From positions 1-7,501 of the forward strand of contig JAGGWL010000179.1 of NCBI GenBank assembly GCA_021157555.1: 7,501 nucleotides of DNA, in the 5' to 3' direction. This document shows, piece by piece, positions 1-5,491 of this stretch. The DNA is from Deltaproteobacteria bacterium. GTDB taxonomy: Bacteria; Desulfobacterota; Desulfobacteria; Desulfobacterales; BuS5. The position numbers and the translations under genes were made by a program. Under the pieces are notes generated by a model that ran no database searches, was not told the origin of the DNA, and saw nothing but the letters and a program-made list of their open reading frames with translations. Position 1 is the first letter of the stretch, and the number at the start of each line of letters is the position of its first letter.

Positions 1-293
1 CATCACTTGTTTTTATGTTTGTGGCGATTATATTGCTTGTTAATCCGGCCACACGCCGCAATGAGACTATTCTCGCTATATCTTGTGTTCTGATTTTTAT
101 AGGGACATGGATCGACAAAGGGCTTGGAATGATCTCCGGCGGGTTTGTTCCATCCCCGCTCCATCATGTTACCGAATATATTCCTACACTCCCTGAGCTG
201 GTAATATCATTGGGAATATGGGCTACAGGATTTCTTATAGTAACGATTCTTTATAAAATAGCCATTAGTGTTAAGCAGGAAGTAGCTGCTTAG
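1..293 (+). CDS. dsrP: NrfD/PsrC-family quinone-interacting membrane subunit, probably DsrP (C-terminal fragment)
   Basis: This is the last ~96 codons of a gene entering from the left; the first complete codon is at position 3 and the stop is TAG at 291-293. The fragment shows the end of one membrane helix (LVFMFVAIILLVNP), a full helix around ILAISCVLIFIGTW, and a last helix around VISLGIWATGFLIVTILYKI ending in a short lysine/glutamate tail. The helix-loop pattern (IDKGLGM, GGFVPSP, TEYIPTLPE, GIWATG) resembles the C-terminus of NrfD/PsrC-type quinol-binding subunits of sulfate reducers. In the DsrMKJOP complex such a protein (DsrP) passes electrons between the quinone pool and the sulfite-reduction pathway, and dsrP is usually the last gene of its operon, which fits the strong terminator directly downstream. 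The DsrP assignment is from memory of the family pattern; QrcD or another NrfD paralogue is the alternative. The upstream genes that would decide it lie outside the window. Confidence 0.65.
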   Translation, partial: SLVFMFVAIILLVNPATRRNETILAISCVLIFIGTWIDKGLGMISGGFVPSPLHHVTEYIPTLPELVISLGIWATGFLIVTILYKIAISVKQEVAA

Positions 294-314
294 GGTTGTT
301 AGTTTTTTAAATTT

Positions 315-362
315 AAAAGGGCTAATTCTGTCCAATTTTATTTGGACGGGATTAGCCCTTTT
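315..362. terminator. Bidirectional intrinsic terminator between convergent genes
   Basis: An inverted repeat pairs 315-335 with 342-362: AAAAGGGCTAAT with ATTAGCCCTTTT, and GTCCAA with TTGGAC, joined by a T-G, C-G, T-G step, leaving a 6-nt loop (336-341). This gives a ~21-bp stem. On the plus strand it is followed by a T run reaching 365; on the minus strand the stem ends in TTTT followed by AAATTT. It lies 21 bp past the stop of the NrfD-type gene and abuts the stop codon of fdhD, so one structure probably ends both converging transcripts. Confidence 0.9.
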
Positions 363-363
363 T

Positions 364-1140
364 TTATTTACAGTTTCGAAAACGATTCGCATGAGTAAAG
401 ATGTATAAACCGGGGCCAGGTGCAAAGCATGCAAGTGTAATATTAAGCTGTAATGCAAGTTGTACAGCCAAAGAGGTTGGCCTGGAAACAGCCAGCATTA
501 TTGATATCTTTGCCCGTGCTGCTTTTTGTACCAGTTCATAACTTATCCGTGAAGAAAGAATCAAAATAAAAGCATCGTCAATCATCCCTTTTAAAAAAAG
601 TTTTCCGACTGCTTTATCTAACGCATTATGCCTCCCCACATCTTCGGCAATAGAAAGTAATTTAAAATCCTTACTATAAAGTGCTGCGGCATGACAAGCT
701 CTGGTTTTGGCGCGCAAAGGCTGGTATTTAGATAAGTCTTCCATACAGCTCAGAGCCTTTGCTTTGTTTATAAGAATATTTCTATCTACAACCTTATTAT
801 CGCAAAGCCCGCAACTTGTCTTATTTATAAAAGGGCGTTGTTCAAGAATTTGTGGTATCAGCTTTCTCCTTTTTTTCTGAATAGCAACCTCAACAAGATT
901 GGTATCATCGTCCTCACAGAATGATATAGATATAAAGTCATCAAGAGCATCAACAAGTCCTTCAGCAAGACAGAAGCCTGCCACATGTTCAACCTCATCG
1001 CCGGGAGTGCGCAGTATAAGAGCATAATGGCTCCCATGCATACGAATCGACAATGGCTCCTCTACAATAAGGTCATTAACCGTGGAAATGTCTGATTTTG
1101 TATCCCAGTAAATTATTTTTTGTTTTAAAAAATTCTTCAA
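364..1140 (-). CDS. fdhD: FdhD, sulfurtransferase activating the molybdenum/tungsten cofactor of formate dehydrogenase
   Basis: FdhD takes sulfur from a cysteine desulfurase (IscS in E. coli) and passes it to the bis-MGD cofactor before insertion into formate dehydrogenase; it is cytoplasmic. The 258-residue product has the family length and motifs: EEPLSIRM near residues 27-34, AGFCLAEGL at 54-62, the sulfur-carrying CxxC pair in SCGLC (C110, C113), EDVGRHNALDKAVG at 166-179, SSRISYELVQKAARA at 196-210 and SRPTSLAVQLA at 219-229. The start is TTG at 1140: an in-frame stop sits at 1147-1149, and the next Met (residue 34) would cut off the conserved EEPLSIR segment. No clear Shine-Dalgarno precedes the TTG. 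The gene lies 14 bp after the DUF39 gene and probably depends on translational coupling. The usual TGG-x-H-AAA segment reads TRACHAAA (146-153) here. No formate dehydrogenase gene is in the window. Confidence 0.93.
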   Translation of the reverse strand: MKNFLKQKIIYWDTKSDISTVNDLIVEEPLSIRMHGSHYALILRTPGDEVEHVAGFCLAEGLVDALDDFISISFCEDDDTNLVEVAIQKKRRKLIPQILEQRPFINKTSCGLCDNKVVDRNILINKAKALSCMEDLSKYQPLRAKTRACHAAALYSKDFKLLSIAEDVGRHNALDKAVGKLFLKGMIDDAFILILSSRISYELVQKAARAKISIMLAVSRPTSLAVQLALQLNITLACFAPGPGLYIFTHANRFRNCK

Positions 1141-1154
1141 AAATAGTTACACTG

Positions 1155-2324
1155 CTATTGACTTGAAAGGGTAAATTGAGGCTCGGCAAGGAGAAAATCT
1201 CCGTTTGAGATCCATTCTTTTAAAATGTTAGCTATTTCACGTGCTTTGACAACACTGGAAAGTGGAACTGAAGGAATTGGCTTTCCATTGAATTGAATGT
1301 GGCCGCTTTTAAGTTCCGCATAACTGACCTTTCCATAACTTTTATTTATTCCCTTTGGATAATCATGCCCATAATCAACAATATGGGTAAAGATTTCTTC
1401 ATCAGAAACAGATGTAAATGCCGCCATTTCCTCATTTAAAACAGGAATAGGTATACCAACGCCTACAGCCATTGAACATCCATATCCCTGGATACTTACT
1501 CCCACAAGCCATTCTGGTTTCATCTGTTTCAGATCACCCATTAGCCATAATGTTCCAGCAGGTGTTATGGGAACGCCTTTTTCGGTTCTCTCTGCAGGCG
1601 GTGAATGTTGAGTGCCGTGCCATGTAACATAGCCTGTTCCTCCACCCAGAAAAATTTTTGTCCCCAGGCCTATTGTTTTAAAATAGGGATCATTTAGAAG
1701 GGGACTCAAGGAACCCGCAGAACAATAATTGGCATTGGCGGCTAAAGGCTTCAATGTCCCCATATATGAATAAATTGTTTTTTTGGTCATGTTGATTGCG
1801 CAATTATAATTCTGGTAACAGTTCCTGGGATTGCACAAAGTAGCGTCGGATATACTGTTTAAATCAATTTTTTTTTCTATTGACCTATTAGGATAGCAAT
1901 CCGTACCATAGCCTATCGCCCTTAAGTGAATCTGTTTTTTGGCCACAAGGTCATGAATAACATGGCCTCCTCCATAATTAAATTCACCAGGATGTACCTT
2001 ATTCAATGGATCATCCAAACAGGGCTCTGTTGCTCCAATGTAGCAGTCTACAGCGGCAATACCGGAATAGGCAGGAACATTATTCAGCCATGTTCCGGAT
2101 GCTTTGATTTTTGGCGTTGAATGTCCAAAATTAAGGAAAAGACCGGAAGAGCACATGGGGGCAAAGGTTCCTGTTGTTACTACATCAACCTGTTTGGCAG
2201 CTTCAACCGGACCATCTTTTTTTACAATATCTATGATTTCCTCGGCCGTTACAACAACCGCCTCACCTGATTTTATCCTGTCATTTATCATTTGCCAGGT
2301 TTTATTGATCTCATATTTTTTCAT
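1155..2324 (-). CDS. Homocysteine biosynthesis protein (DUF39 / HcyBio family)
   Basis: DUF39 (COG1900) proteins are implicated in making homocysteine directly from aspartate semialdehyde and sulfide in methanogens and Desulfovibrio-type sulfate reducers, together with a NIL/ferredoxin-domain partner. The 389-residue product looks like a complete DUF39 domain. Visible landmarks are VVTTGTFAPMCSSG (C58), a DCYIGATEPC segment (C94, C102), GTDCYPNRS (C143), a cysteine cluster CNPRNCYQNYNC (C164, C169, C175), FLGGGTGYVTWHGTQH (226-240), and IQGYGCSMAVGVGIPIPV (C283). Catalytic cysteines have been reported in the Methanosarcina homologue; C58 and C143 are my candidates by context. No C-terminal CBS or ferredoxin domain is attached, and no ferredoxin partner is nearby. 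The ATG at 2324 has AAGGA (2335-2339) 10 nt upstream. It is the middle gene of the peptidase-DUF39-fdhD operon. Confidence 0.88.
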   Translation of the reverse strand: MKKYEINKTWQMINDRIKSGEAVVVTAEEIIDIVKKDGPVEAAKQVDVVTTGTFAPMCSSGLFLNFGHSTPKIKASGTWLNNVPAYSGIAAVDCYIGATEPCLDDPLNKVHPGEFNYGGGHVIHDLVAKKQIHLRAIGYGTDCYPNRSIEKKIDLNSISDATLCNPRNCYQNYNCAINMTKKTIYSYMGTLKPLAANANYCSAGSLSPLLNDPYFKTIGLGTKIFLGGGTGYVTWHGTQHSPPAERTEKGVPITPAGTLWLMGDLKQMKPEWLVGVSIQGYGCSMAVGVGIPIPVLNEEMAAFTSVSDEEIFTHIVDYGHDYPKGINKSYGKVSYAELKSGHIQFNGKPIPSVPLSSVVKAREIANILKEWISNGDFLLAEPQFTLSSQ

Positions 2325-2334
2325 GCCGACATTA

Positions 2335-2366
2335 TCCTTTATTAAATCAATTCTTTATTAAAGCAA
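2335..2366. repeat. 16-bp tandem duplication across the peptidase stop and DUF39 ribosome binding site
   Basis: Positions 2335-2350 and 2351-2366 are adjacent 16-bp copies (TCCTTTATTAAATCAA and TTCTTTATTAAAGCAA) agreeing at 14 of 16 positions. On the coding (minus) strand, the upstream copy encodes the end of the peptidase (L-I-K-N), the junction creates its TGA stop, and the downstream copy supplies the AAGGA that serves the DUF39 gene. Confidence 0.7.
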
Positions 2367-3696
2367 GCTTGGAAGATATATTATTTTTTATCCAGACCCC
2401 ATCCCACCATTCAAGCGGATTTACAAAAACATTATCTATGAGTATGCTGAAATGGAGATGATCACCGCCTGCAAGACCTGTAGTTCCTGTGCGGCCTAAC
2501 GTCTCTCCTTTTAACAAAATTTGATCCTTTTGCACAGCAATATTGCTTAAATGGGAATACATGCTGAACAGGCCAAACCCATGATCAATGATCACTGTTT
2601 TTCCATAAATACCGATTGGTCCGGTAAAAGCCACCCTGCCTTTGTTTGCAGCAGGAACAGGTGAATGTGCAACAGACGCAAGGTCAATGCCAAGATGAAT
2701 CTGATGATCAATAATTTTTCCATTATACTTATAAGAACGGTGGTCTGCAAAACCAGCCCTGTTAGCGGATTTCGGTAATCTTGAAAAAGTTCCTTTCCAG
2801 TATAAAATCCGATCTGTTTTTTTTACGATTTCAGCTATTTTTTCAAAATTAGCTTTACGCAATCTATTGTTGACATTTAAAAATATATCTTTCATTGATG
2901 ACCTGGCGGCTGCTGGTGTATTCGATTCAAACTCCGGCATTTTCAAGCCAAGGAAGCTGTCGGAAATATTAATAATGTCCTGTTTAAATTTCCTGGCCTT
3001 TATATAATAAGGAAAACCTGCTTTTCCACAGTTACCGGCCTTATCAGTAGCCTGCACATAAAGTTTGGTTCCCTTGCCTTGTTTATAGTCAAGAGCAAAA
3101 AATGCAATAACGATTGTTTGATCTTTTGAATATCCTGCCTGTCCTGGGAAAAAATTCTCTCCGACCATGACGCCGGTTTTGAGACAAGGTTCGGGTAATC
3201 GGTAAACAATAAGTCCTGCTCCGCCTTGTGTTATGTTATGAATATGGCTGAGGATTTCGATTTCAGGTGGTTTTGTATCTATGTTTATTGATTTTTCCAG
3301 ATACGCCCTGTTTCCGTGCCACCAGTCACGCCATGAATAATCAGAAGCAGCAACCCTCAAAAGGGCTTTACCGTCTGAAAGGCCTCTTTTTTTTGGATCA
3401 ATAATTATTTTAACCGGCTCTTCAAGTACATATCCACTTCCTGTAAGGCTGGAAGCTGAAAACTCTTTTTTGTACAGGGTGGTCTCTTCCCCGTCCTGAA
3501 TAAGGCCGATTTTTATATTTCTGATTCCGCTTTTTGCATCAGAGATTTTTAAAAGAATTTCCCCTGATGCACCGACTGAATCCGGCATTGATTCAATAGT
3601 TATGGAAGGTTTTTCACTCTCCATACGTAATGTTGTAATAAATACAATCGGCACCGCAATAATAACTATTAATAATAAGATTAAACGTAATTTCAT
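2347..3696 (-). CDS. Membrane-anchored or exported M23-family metallopeptidase (LytM/peptidoglycan endopeptidase type)
   Basis: The protein (449 aa) is predicted to cleave peptidoglycan cross-links, or to regulate such cleavage, in the periplasm. An N-terminal hydrophobic helix (residues 4-20, after MKLR) is a signal anchor or signal peptide. Residues ~30-235 form a beta-rich region with two Ig/Big-like stretches (SITIESMPDSVGASGEILLK, and KPPEIEILS up to YVQATDKAGNCG), followed by a linker. The M23 domain covers ~328-432 with the zinc-binding HxxxD motif (H334, D338), SHLS (H382) and the HxH motif in GDHLHFSI (H413, H415), so all expected zinc/catalytic residues are present and the enzyme should be active. 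The ATG at 3696 has AGGG (3704-3707) with a 7-nt spacer. It is the first gene of the minus-strand operon; the 180-bp palindrome begins 15 bp upstream. Its natural substrate and partners are not visible here. Confidence 0.88.
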   Translation of the reverse strand: MKLRLILLLIVIIAVPIVFITTLRMESEKPSITIESMPDSVGASGEILLKISDAKSGIRNIKIGLIQDGEETTLYKKEFSASSLTGSGYVLEEPVKIIIDPKKRGLSDGKALLRVAASDYSWRDWWHGNRAYLEKSINIDTKPPEIEILSHIHNITQGGAGLIVYRLPEPCLKTGVMVGENFFPGQAGYSKDQTIVIAFFALDYKQGKGTKLYVQATDKAGNCGKAGFPYYIKARKFKQDIINISDSFLGLKMPEFESNTPAAARSSMKDIFLNVNNRLRKANFEKIAEIVKKTDRILYWKGTFSRLPKSANRAGFADHRSYKYNGKIIDHQIHLGIDLASVAHSPVPAANKGRVAFTGPIGIYGKTVIIDHGFGLFSMYSHLSNIAVQKDQILLKGETLGRTGTTGLAGGDHLHFSILIDNVFVNPLEWWDGVWIKNNISSKLALIKN

Positions 3697-3703
3697 ATAA
3701 AAA

Positions 3704-3707
3704 CCCT
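3704..3707 (-). promoter_or_regulatory. Ribosome binding site of the M23 peptidase gene
   Basis: On the minus strand AGGG lies 7 nt before the ATG at 3696. It supports this start and lies between the gene and the large palindrome, so the palindrome does not itself include the ribosome binding site. Confidence 0.6.
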
Positions 3708-3711
3708 ATAA

Positions 3712-3891
3712 GGAACGTGAACGAAACAACTTCCCCAACTATGCTTCACAGCTTCAGGCCATTTTTGCCCGATCTAAAAGCACAAAAATTTTGAAATAGC
3801 TCGCTATTCCTGCAACTTTTGTGCTTTTAGATCGAACAAACCTGACCTAAATCTGTAAGCCTACTTGGGGAAGTTATTTCGTCCCCGTTCC
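3712..3891. repeat. 180-bp near-perfect palindrome, MITE-like element or structured RNA leader
   Basis: The left arm 3712-3787 (76 nt) is the reverse complement of the right arm 3817-3891 (75 nt) at 63 positions, with one single-base gap, and encloses a 29-nt loop. The ends read GGAACG...CGTTCC; the outer block includes CGAAA-AACTTCCCCAA, and the innermost 18 bp (3770-3787 with 3817-3834, CGATCTAAAAGCACAAAA) are perfect. The loop contains a small hairpin (AATAG 3795-3799, CTATT 3804-3808). TAA flanks both ends (3709-3711 and 3892-3894), which could be a short target duplication. No ORF of note lies inside. The form suits a non-autonomous element (MITE) or a REP-type repeat; an RNA role is also possible because it would be transcribed ahead of the peptidase gene. 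No T run follows either end, so a plain terminator is unlikely. Confidence 0.8.
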
Positions 3892-3894
3892 TAA

Positions 3895-4005
3895 TGTTAA
3901 ATTAGTTTACAATGTGGAAAAAATAATTTAGAAAAGCGTAACAGCTTAAAAGAGAGTAATCAAGGCAAAATTTTTAGACCTTTAGTGAATGATTAATTTC
4001 GATTC
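3895..4005. other. AT-rich spacer without recognisable genes
   Basis: Together with the palindrome and promoter this completes the 348-bp divergent intergenic region. I see no ORF, tRNA or riboswitch pattern here. It presumably contains the promoter of the minus-strand peptidase operon, since that gene starts beside the palindrome, but no convincing pair of boxes stands out on the minus strand. Confidence 0.5.
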
Positions 4006-4034
4006 TTGACTTTTAACTGCCCTAACTATAAATA
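4006..4034 (+). promoter_or_regulatory. Candidate sigma-70-type promoter of kdsA
   Basis: TTGACT at 4006-4011 matches the -35 consensus in five of six bases. The AT-rich segment TATAAATAAT follows: TAAATA (4029-4034) at 17-nt spacing or TATAAA (4027-4032) at 15-nt spacing could serve as the -10. Transcription would start around 4039-4043, only a few bases before the kdsA ATG at 4045. No other good boxes are seen closer to the gene. Confidence 0.55.
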
Positions 4035-4044
4035 ATAAAAAATT

Positions 4045-4866
4045 ATGACTAATTTAATAGAAAAAGATAATATTCGAATTGGAACAGGATTGCCTTTGGT
4101 GTTGATTTCAGGCCCCTGTGTAATTGAAAATTATGAAACAACTTTTCAAATAGCATCGTTTCTTAAAGATATTACACTAAAACTGAATATACCTTTTATT
4201 TTCAAGGCATCATATGATAAAGCTAATCGGACTTCGATCAGTTCCTTTAGAGGGCCCGGTGTAAAAGAAGGCCTTGACATCCTGAGGAGTATCAAAAAGG
4301 AACTTGATATTAATATACTCTCTGATGTTCACAGGATCAACGAAGTAGAAGCTGTCGCAGAAGTCCTTGATATTATACAGATACCAGCCTTCTTATGCCG
4401 ACAAACCGATTTGATTCTTGAGGTTGCAAAAACTAAAAAGATAGTCAATATAAAAAAAGGGCAATTTCTTGCTCCATGGGATATTACCAATATTGTTGAA
4501 AAAGCGTCTTCCATAGGAAATAATAAAATTATTATAACTGAACGCGGCGTGATGTTCGGGTATAATAATTTAGTTGTGGATTTTCGTGGAATAAAAATTA
4601 TTCAGGATTCGGGAACTCCTGTAATCTTTGATGCTACTCATAGTATCCAACTCCCCGGAGGAGCGGGAACCAGTTCAGGCGGTCAAAGAGAATTTGCACC
4701 TATCCTGGCAAGATCGGCTGTTGCAGCAGGTGCAGACGGGATTTTTATGGAGGTTCATCCTGACCCGGACAATGCCCTTTGTGATGGGCCGAATTCATTA
4801 AGGCTTGATGCGCTTCATAGCCTGCTAACCCAGCTCAAGGCAATCAGATACGCCATTAGTTCCTAA
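4045..4866 (+). CDS. kdsA: KdsA, 3-deoxy-8-phosphooctulonate (Kdo-8-phosphate) synthase, metal-dependent class
   Basis: KdsA condenses phosphoenolpyruvate with D-arabinose 5-phosphate to give Kdo-8-phosphate, an early step toward the Kdo of the LPS inner core; it is cytoplasmic. The 273-residue TIM-barrel protein shows FKASYDKANRTS (53-64), SFRGPG, CRQTD (118-122), NIKKGQF, FGYNNLVVDFR (171-181), DATHS (196-200), GGQREF and EVHPDPDNALCDGP (236-249). C25 in SGPCVIE replaces the Asn of the E. coli metal-independent enzyme. C25, H199, E236 and D247 have the spacing (174, 37, 11) of the metal ligands known in the Aquifex enzyme, so this is the metal-dependent class. No Shine-Dalgarno precedes the ATG (AATAATAAAAAATT), and the candidate promoter is very close. 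kdsC follows after 82 bp. Confidence 0.96.
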   Translation: MTNLIEKDNIRIGTGLPLVLISGPCVIENYETTFQIASFLKDITLKLNIPFIFKASYDKANRTSISSFRGPGVKEGLDILRSIKKELDINILSDVHRINEVEAVAEVLDIIQIPAFLCRQTDLILEVAKTKKIVNIKKGQFLAPWDITNIVEKASSIGNNKIIITERGVMFGYNNLVVDFRGIKIIQDSGTPVIFDATHSIQLPGGAGTSSGGQREFAPILARSAVAAGADGIFMEVHPDPDNALCDGPNSLRLDALHSLLTQLKAIRYAISS

Positions 4867-4948
4867 GCTTTTAACAACAAAATATGACATAAAAATTCAA
4901 GTTATCCGTAATAATGCCGAGATAAATAGTATCTGATTATTTTATTTT
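4867..4948 (+). other. 82-bp kdsA-kdsC spacer, no clear signals
   Basis: This AT-rich gap has no obvious terminator hairpin, no convincing promoter boxes, and no Shine-Dalgarno in the T/A-rich stretch before the kdsC ATG. Read-through from kdsA is the simplest reading. Confidence 0.4.
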
Positions 4949-5491
4949 ATGAATATAACATCAGAAAAAGCTGATCAACTTAAACTAATAAAACTTCTGA
5001 TTCTTGATGTTGATGGAGTTTTAACCAACGGCAGTATCATTTATAATAATGATGCTGTTGAAACCAAGGTTTTTAATGTCAGGGATGGACTAGGTATCAG
5101 GCTTTTAATGGAGGCCGGAATAAATGTTTGTATAGCAACTGGTAGAAGTTCGGAAGCTTTATACCGCAGATGCAAAGATTTAGGTATTACACATATTTTT
5201 GACGCTCTTAGCGATAAAACCATTGTTTTAAATAAGGTTTTGGATAGATTCAATGCCTCTGTAAAAGAGATAGCCTTTATTGGAGATGATTTACCTGATA
5301 TTCCGCTTATGCAGCGTGTAGGTTTCTCTATTGCTGTCGCAGATGCTGATCAAGAAGTGCAAAAAATAGCGGACGCTGTTACAAAAAATCGAGGTGGTGC
5401 CGGAGCAGTCAGAGAAGTTTGTGAAGCTATATTAAAGGCAAATGGATTGTGGGATGAGGTTTTGCAATCAAAATTAAACTTAAAACTTTAA
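4949..5491 (+). CDS. kdsC: KdsC, Kdo-8-phosphate phosphatase (HAD superfamily)
   Basis: KdsC removes the phosphate from Kdo-8-phosphate made by KdsA, releasing Kdo for activation by KdsB. The 180-residue protein is a typical cap-less C0-type HAD phosphatase that would work as a tetramer. Motif I is LLILDVDGVLTNG (nucleophile D20, acid/base D22), followed by the beta-hairpin segment KVFNVRDGLGI; motif II is IATGRSS (T64); motif III lysine is K90 in SDKTIVL; motif IV is IGDDLPDIPLM (D113, D114). The C-terminal NRGGAGAVREVCEAIL (147-162) is typical of the family. The ATG at 4949 is the only Met before motif I; it lacks a visible Shine-Dalgarno. The last ~25 nt probably overlap the start of lptC in the -1 frame. 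Confidence 0.96.
   Translation: MNITSEKADQLKLIKLLILDVDGVLTNGSIIYNNDAVETKVFNVRDGLGIRLLMEAGINVCIATGRSSEALYRRCKDLGITHIFDALSDKTIVLNKVLDRFNASVKEIAFIGDDLPDIPLMQRVGFSIAVADADQEVQKIADAVTKNRGGAGAVREVCEAILKANGLWDEVLQSKLNLKL
5456..5459 (+). promoter_or_regulatory. Putative Shine-Dalgarno deciding the lptC start
   Basis: GAGG (within GGATGAGGT) inside the kdsC coding end lies 7 nt ahead of ATC 5467 and 13 nt ahead of ATT 5473. It is a good ribosome-binding sequence in a region with few purine runs and favours initiation in the lptC frame rather than at TTG 5644. Confidence 0.5.

Noticed and set aside
2325..2346. SAM riboswitch or regulatory site ahead of the homocysteine gene
   Set aside because: The gap to the upstream peptidase gene is only 22 bp and holds just a ribosome site.
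1926..2361. Plus-strand open frames opposite the DUF39 gene
   Set aside because: They lie entirely or almost entirely antisense to a well-supported conserved gene and have low-complexity products without recognisable motifs.
3712..3891. Palindrome as an intrinsic terminator
   Set aside because: Neither end is followed by a T run, the stem is far longer than a terminator, and it lies between divergent genes, where no terminator is needed.
3697..4044. CRISPR array, tRNA or riboswitch in the divergent intergenic region
   Set aside because: There are no regularly spaced direct repeats, no cloverleaf or CCA-type end, and no recognisable aptamer core; only one inverted repeat is present.
5462..5491. 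Programmed -1 frameshift fusing KdsC to LptC
   Set aside because: The frames are in the right relation, but no classical X-XXY-YYZ heptamer is present and a cytoplasmic phosphatase fused to a membrane anchor makes little sense; kept only as an alternative under the lptC start finding.
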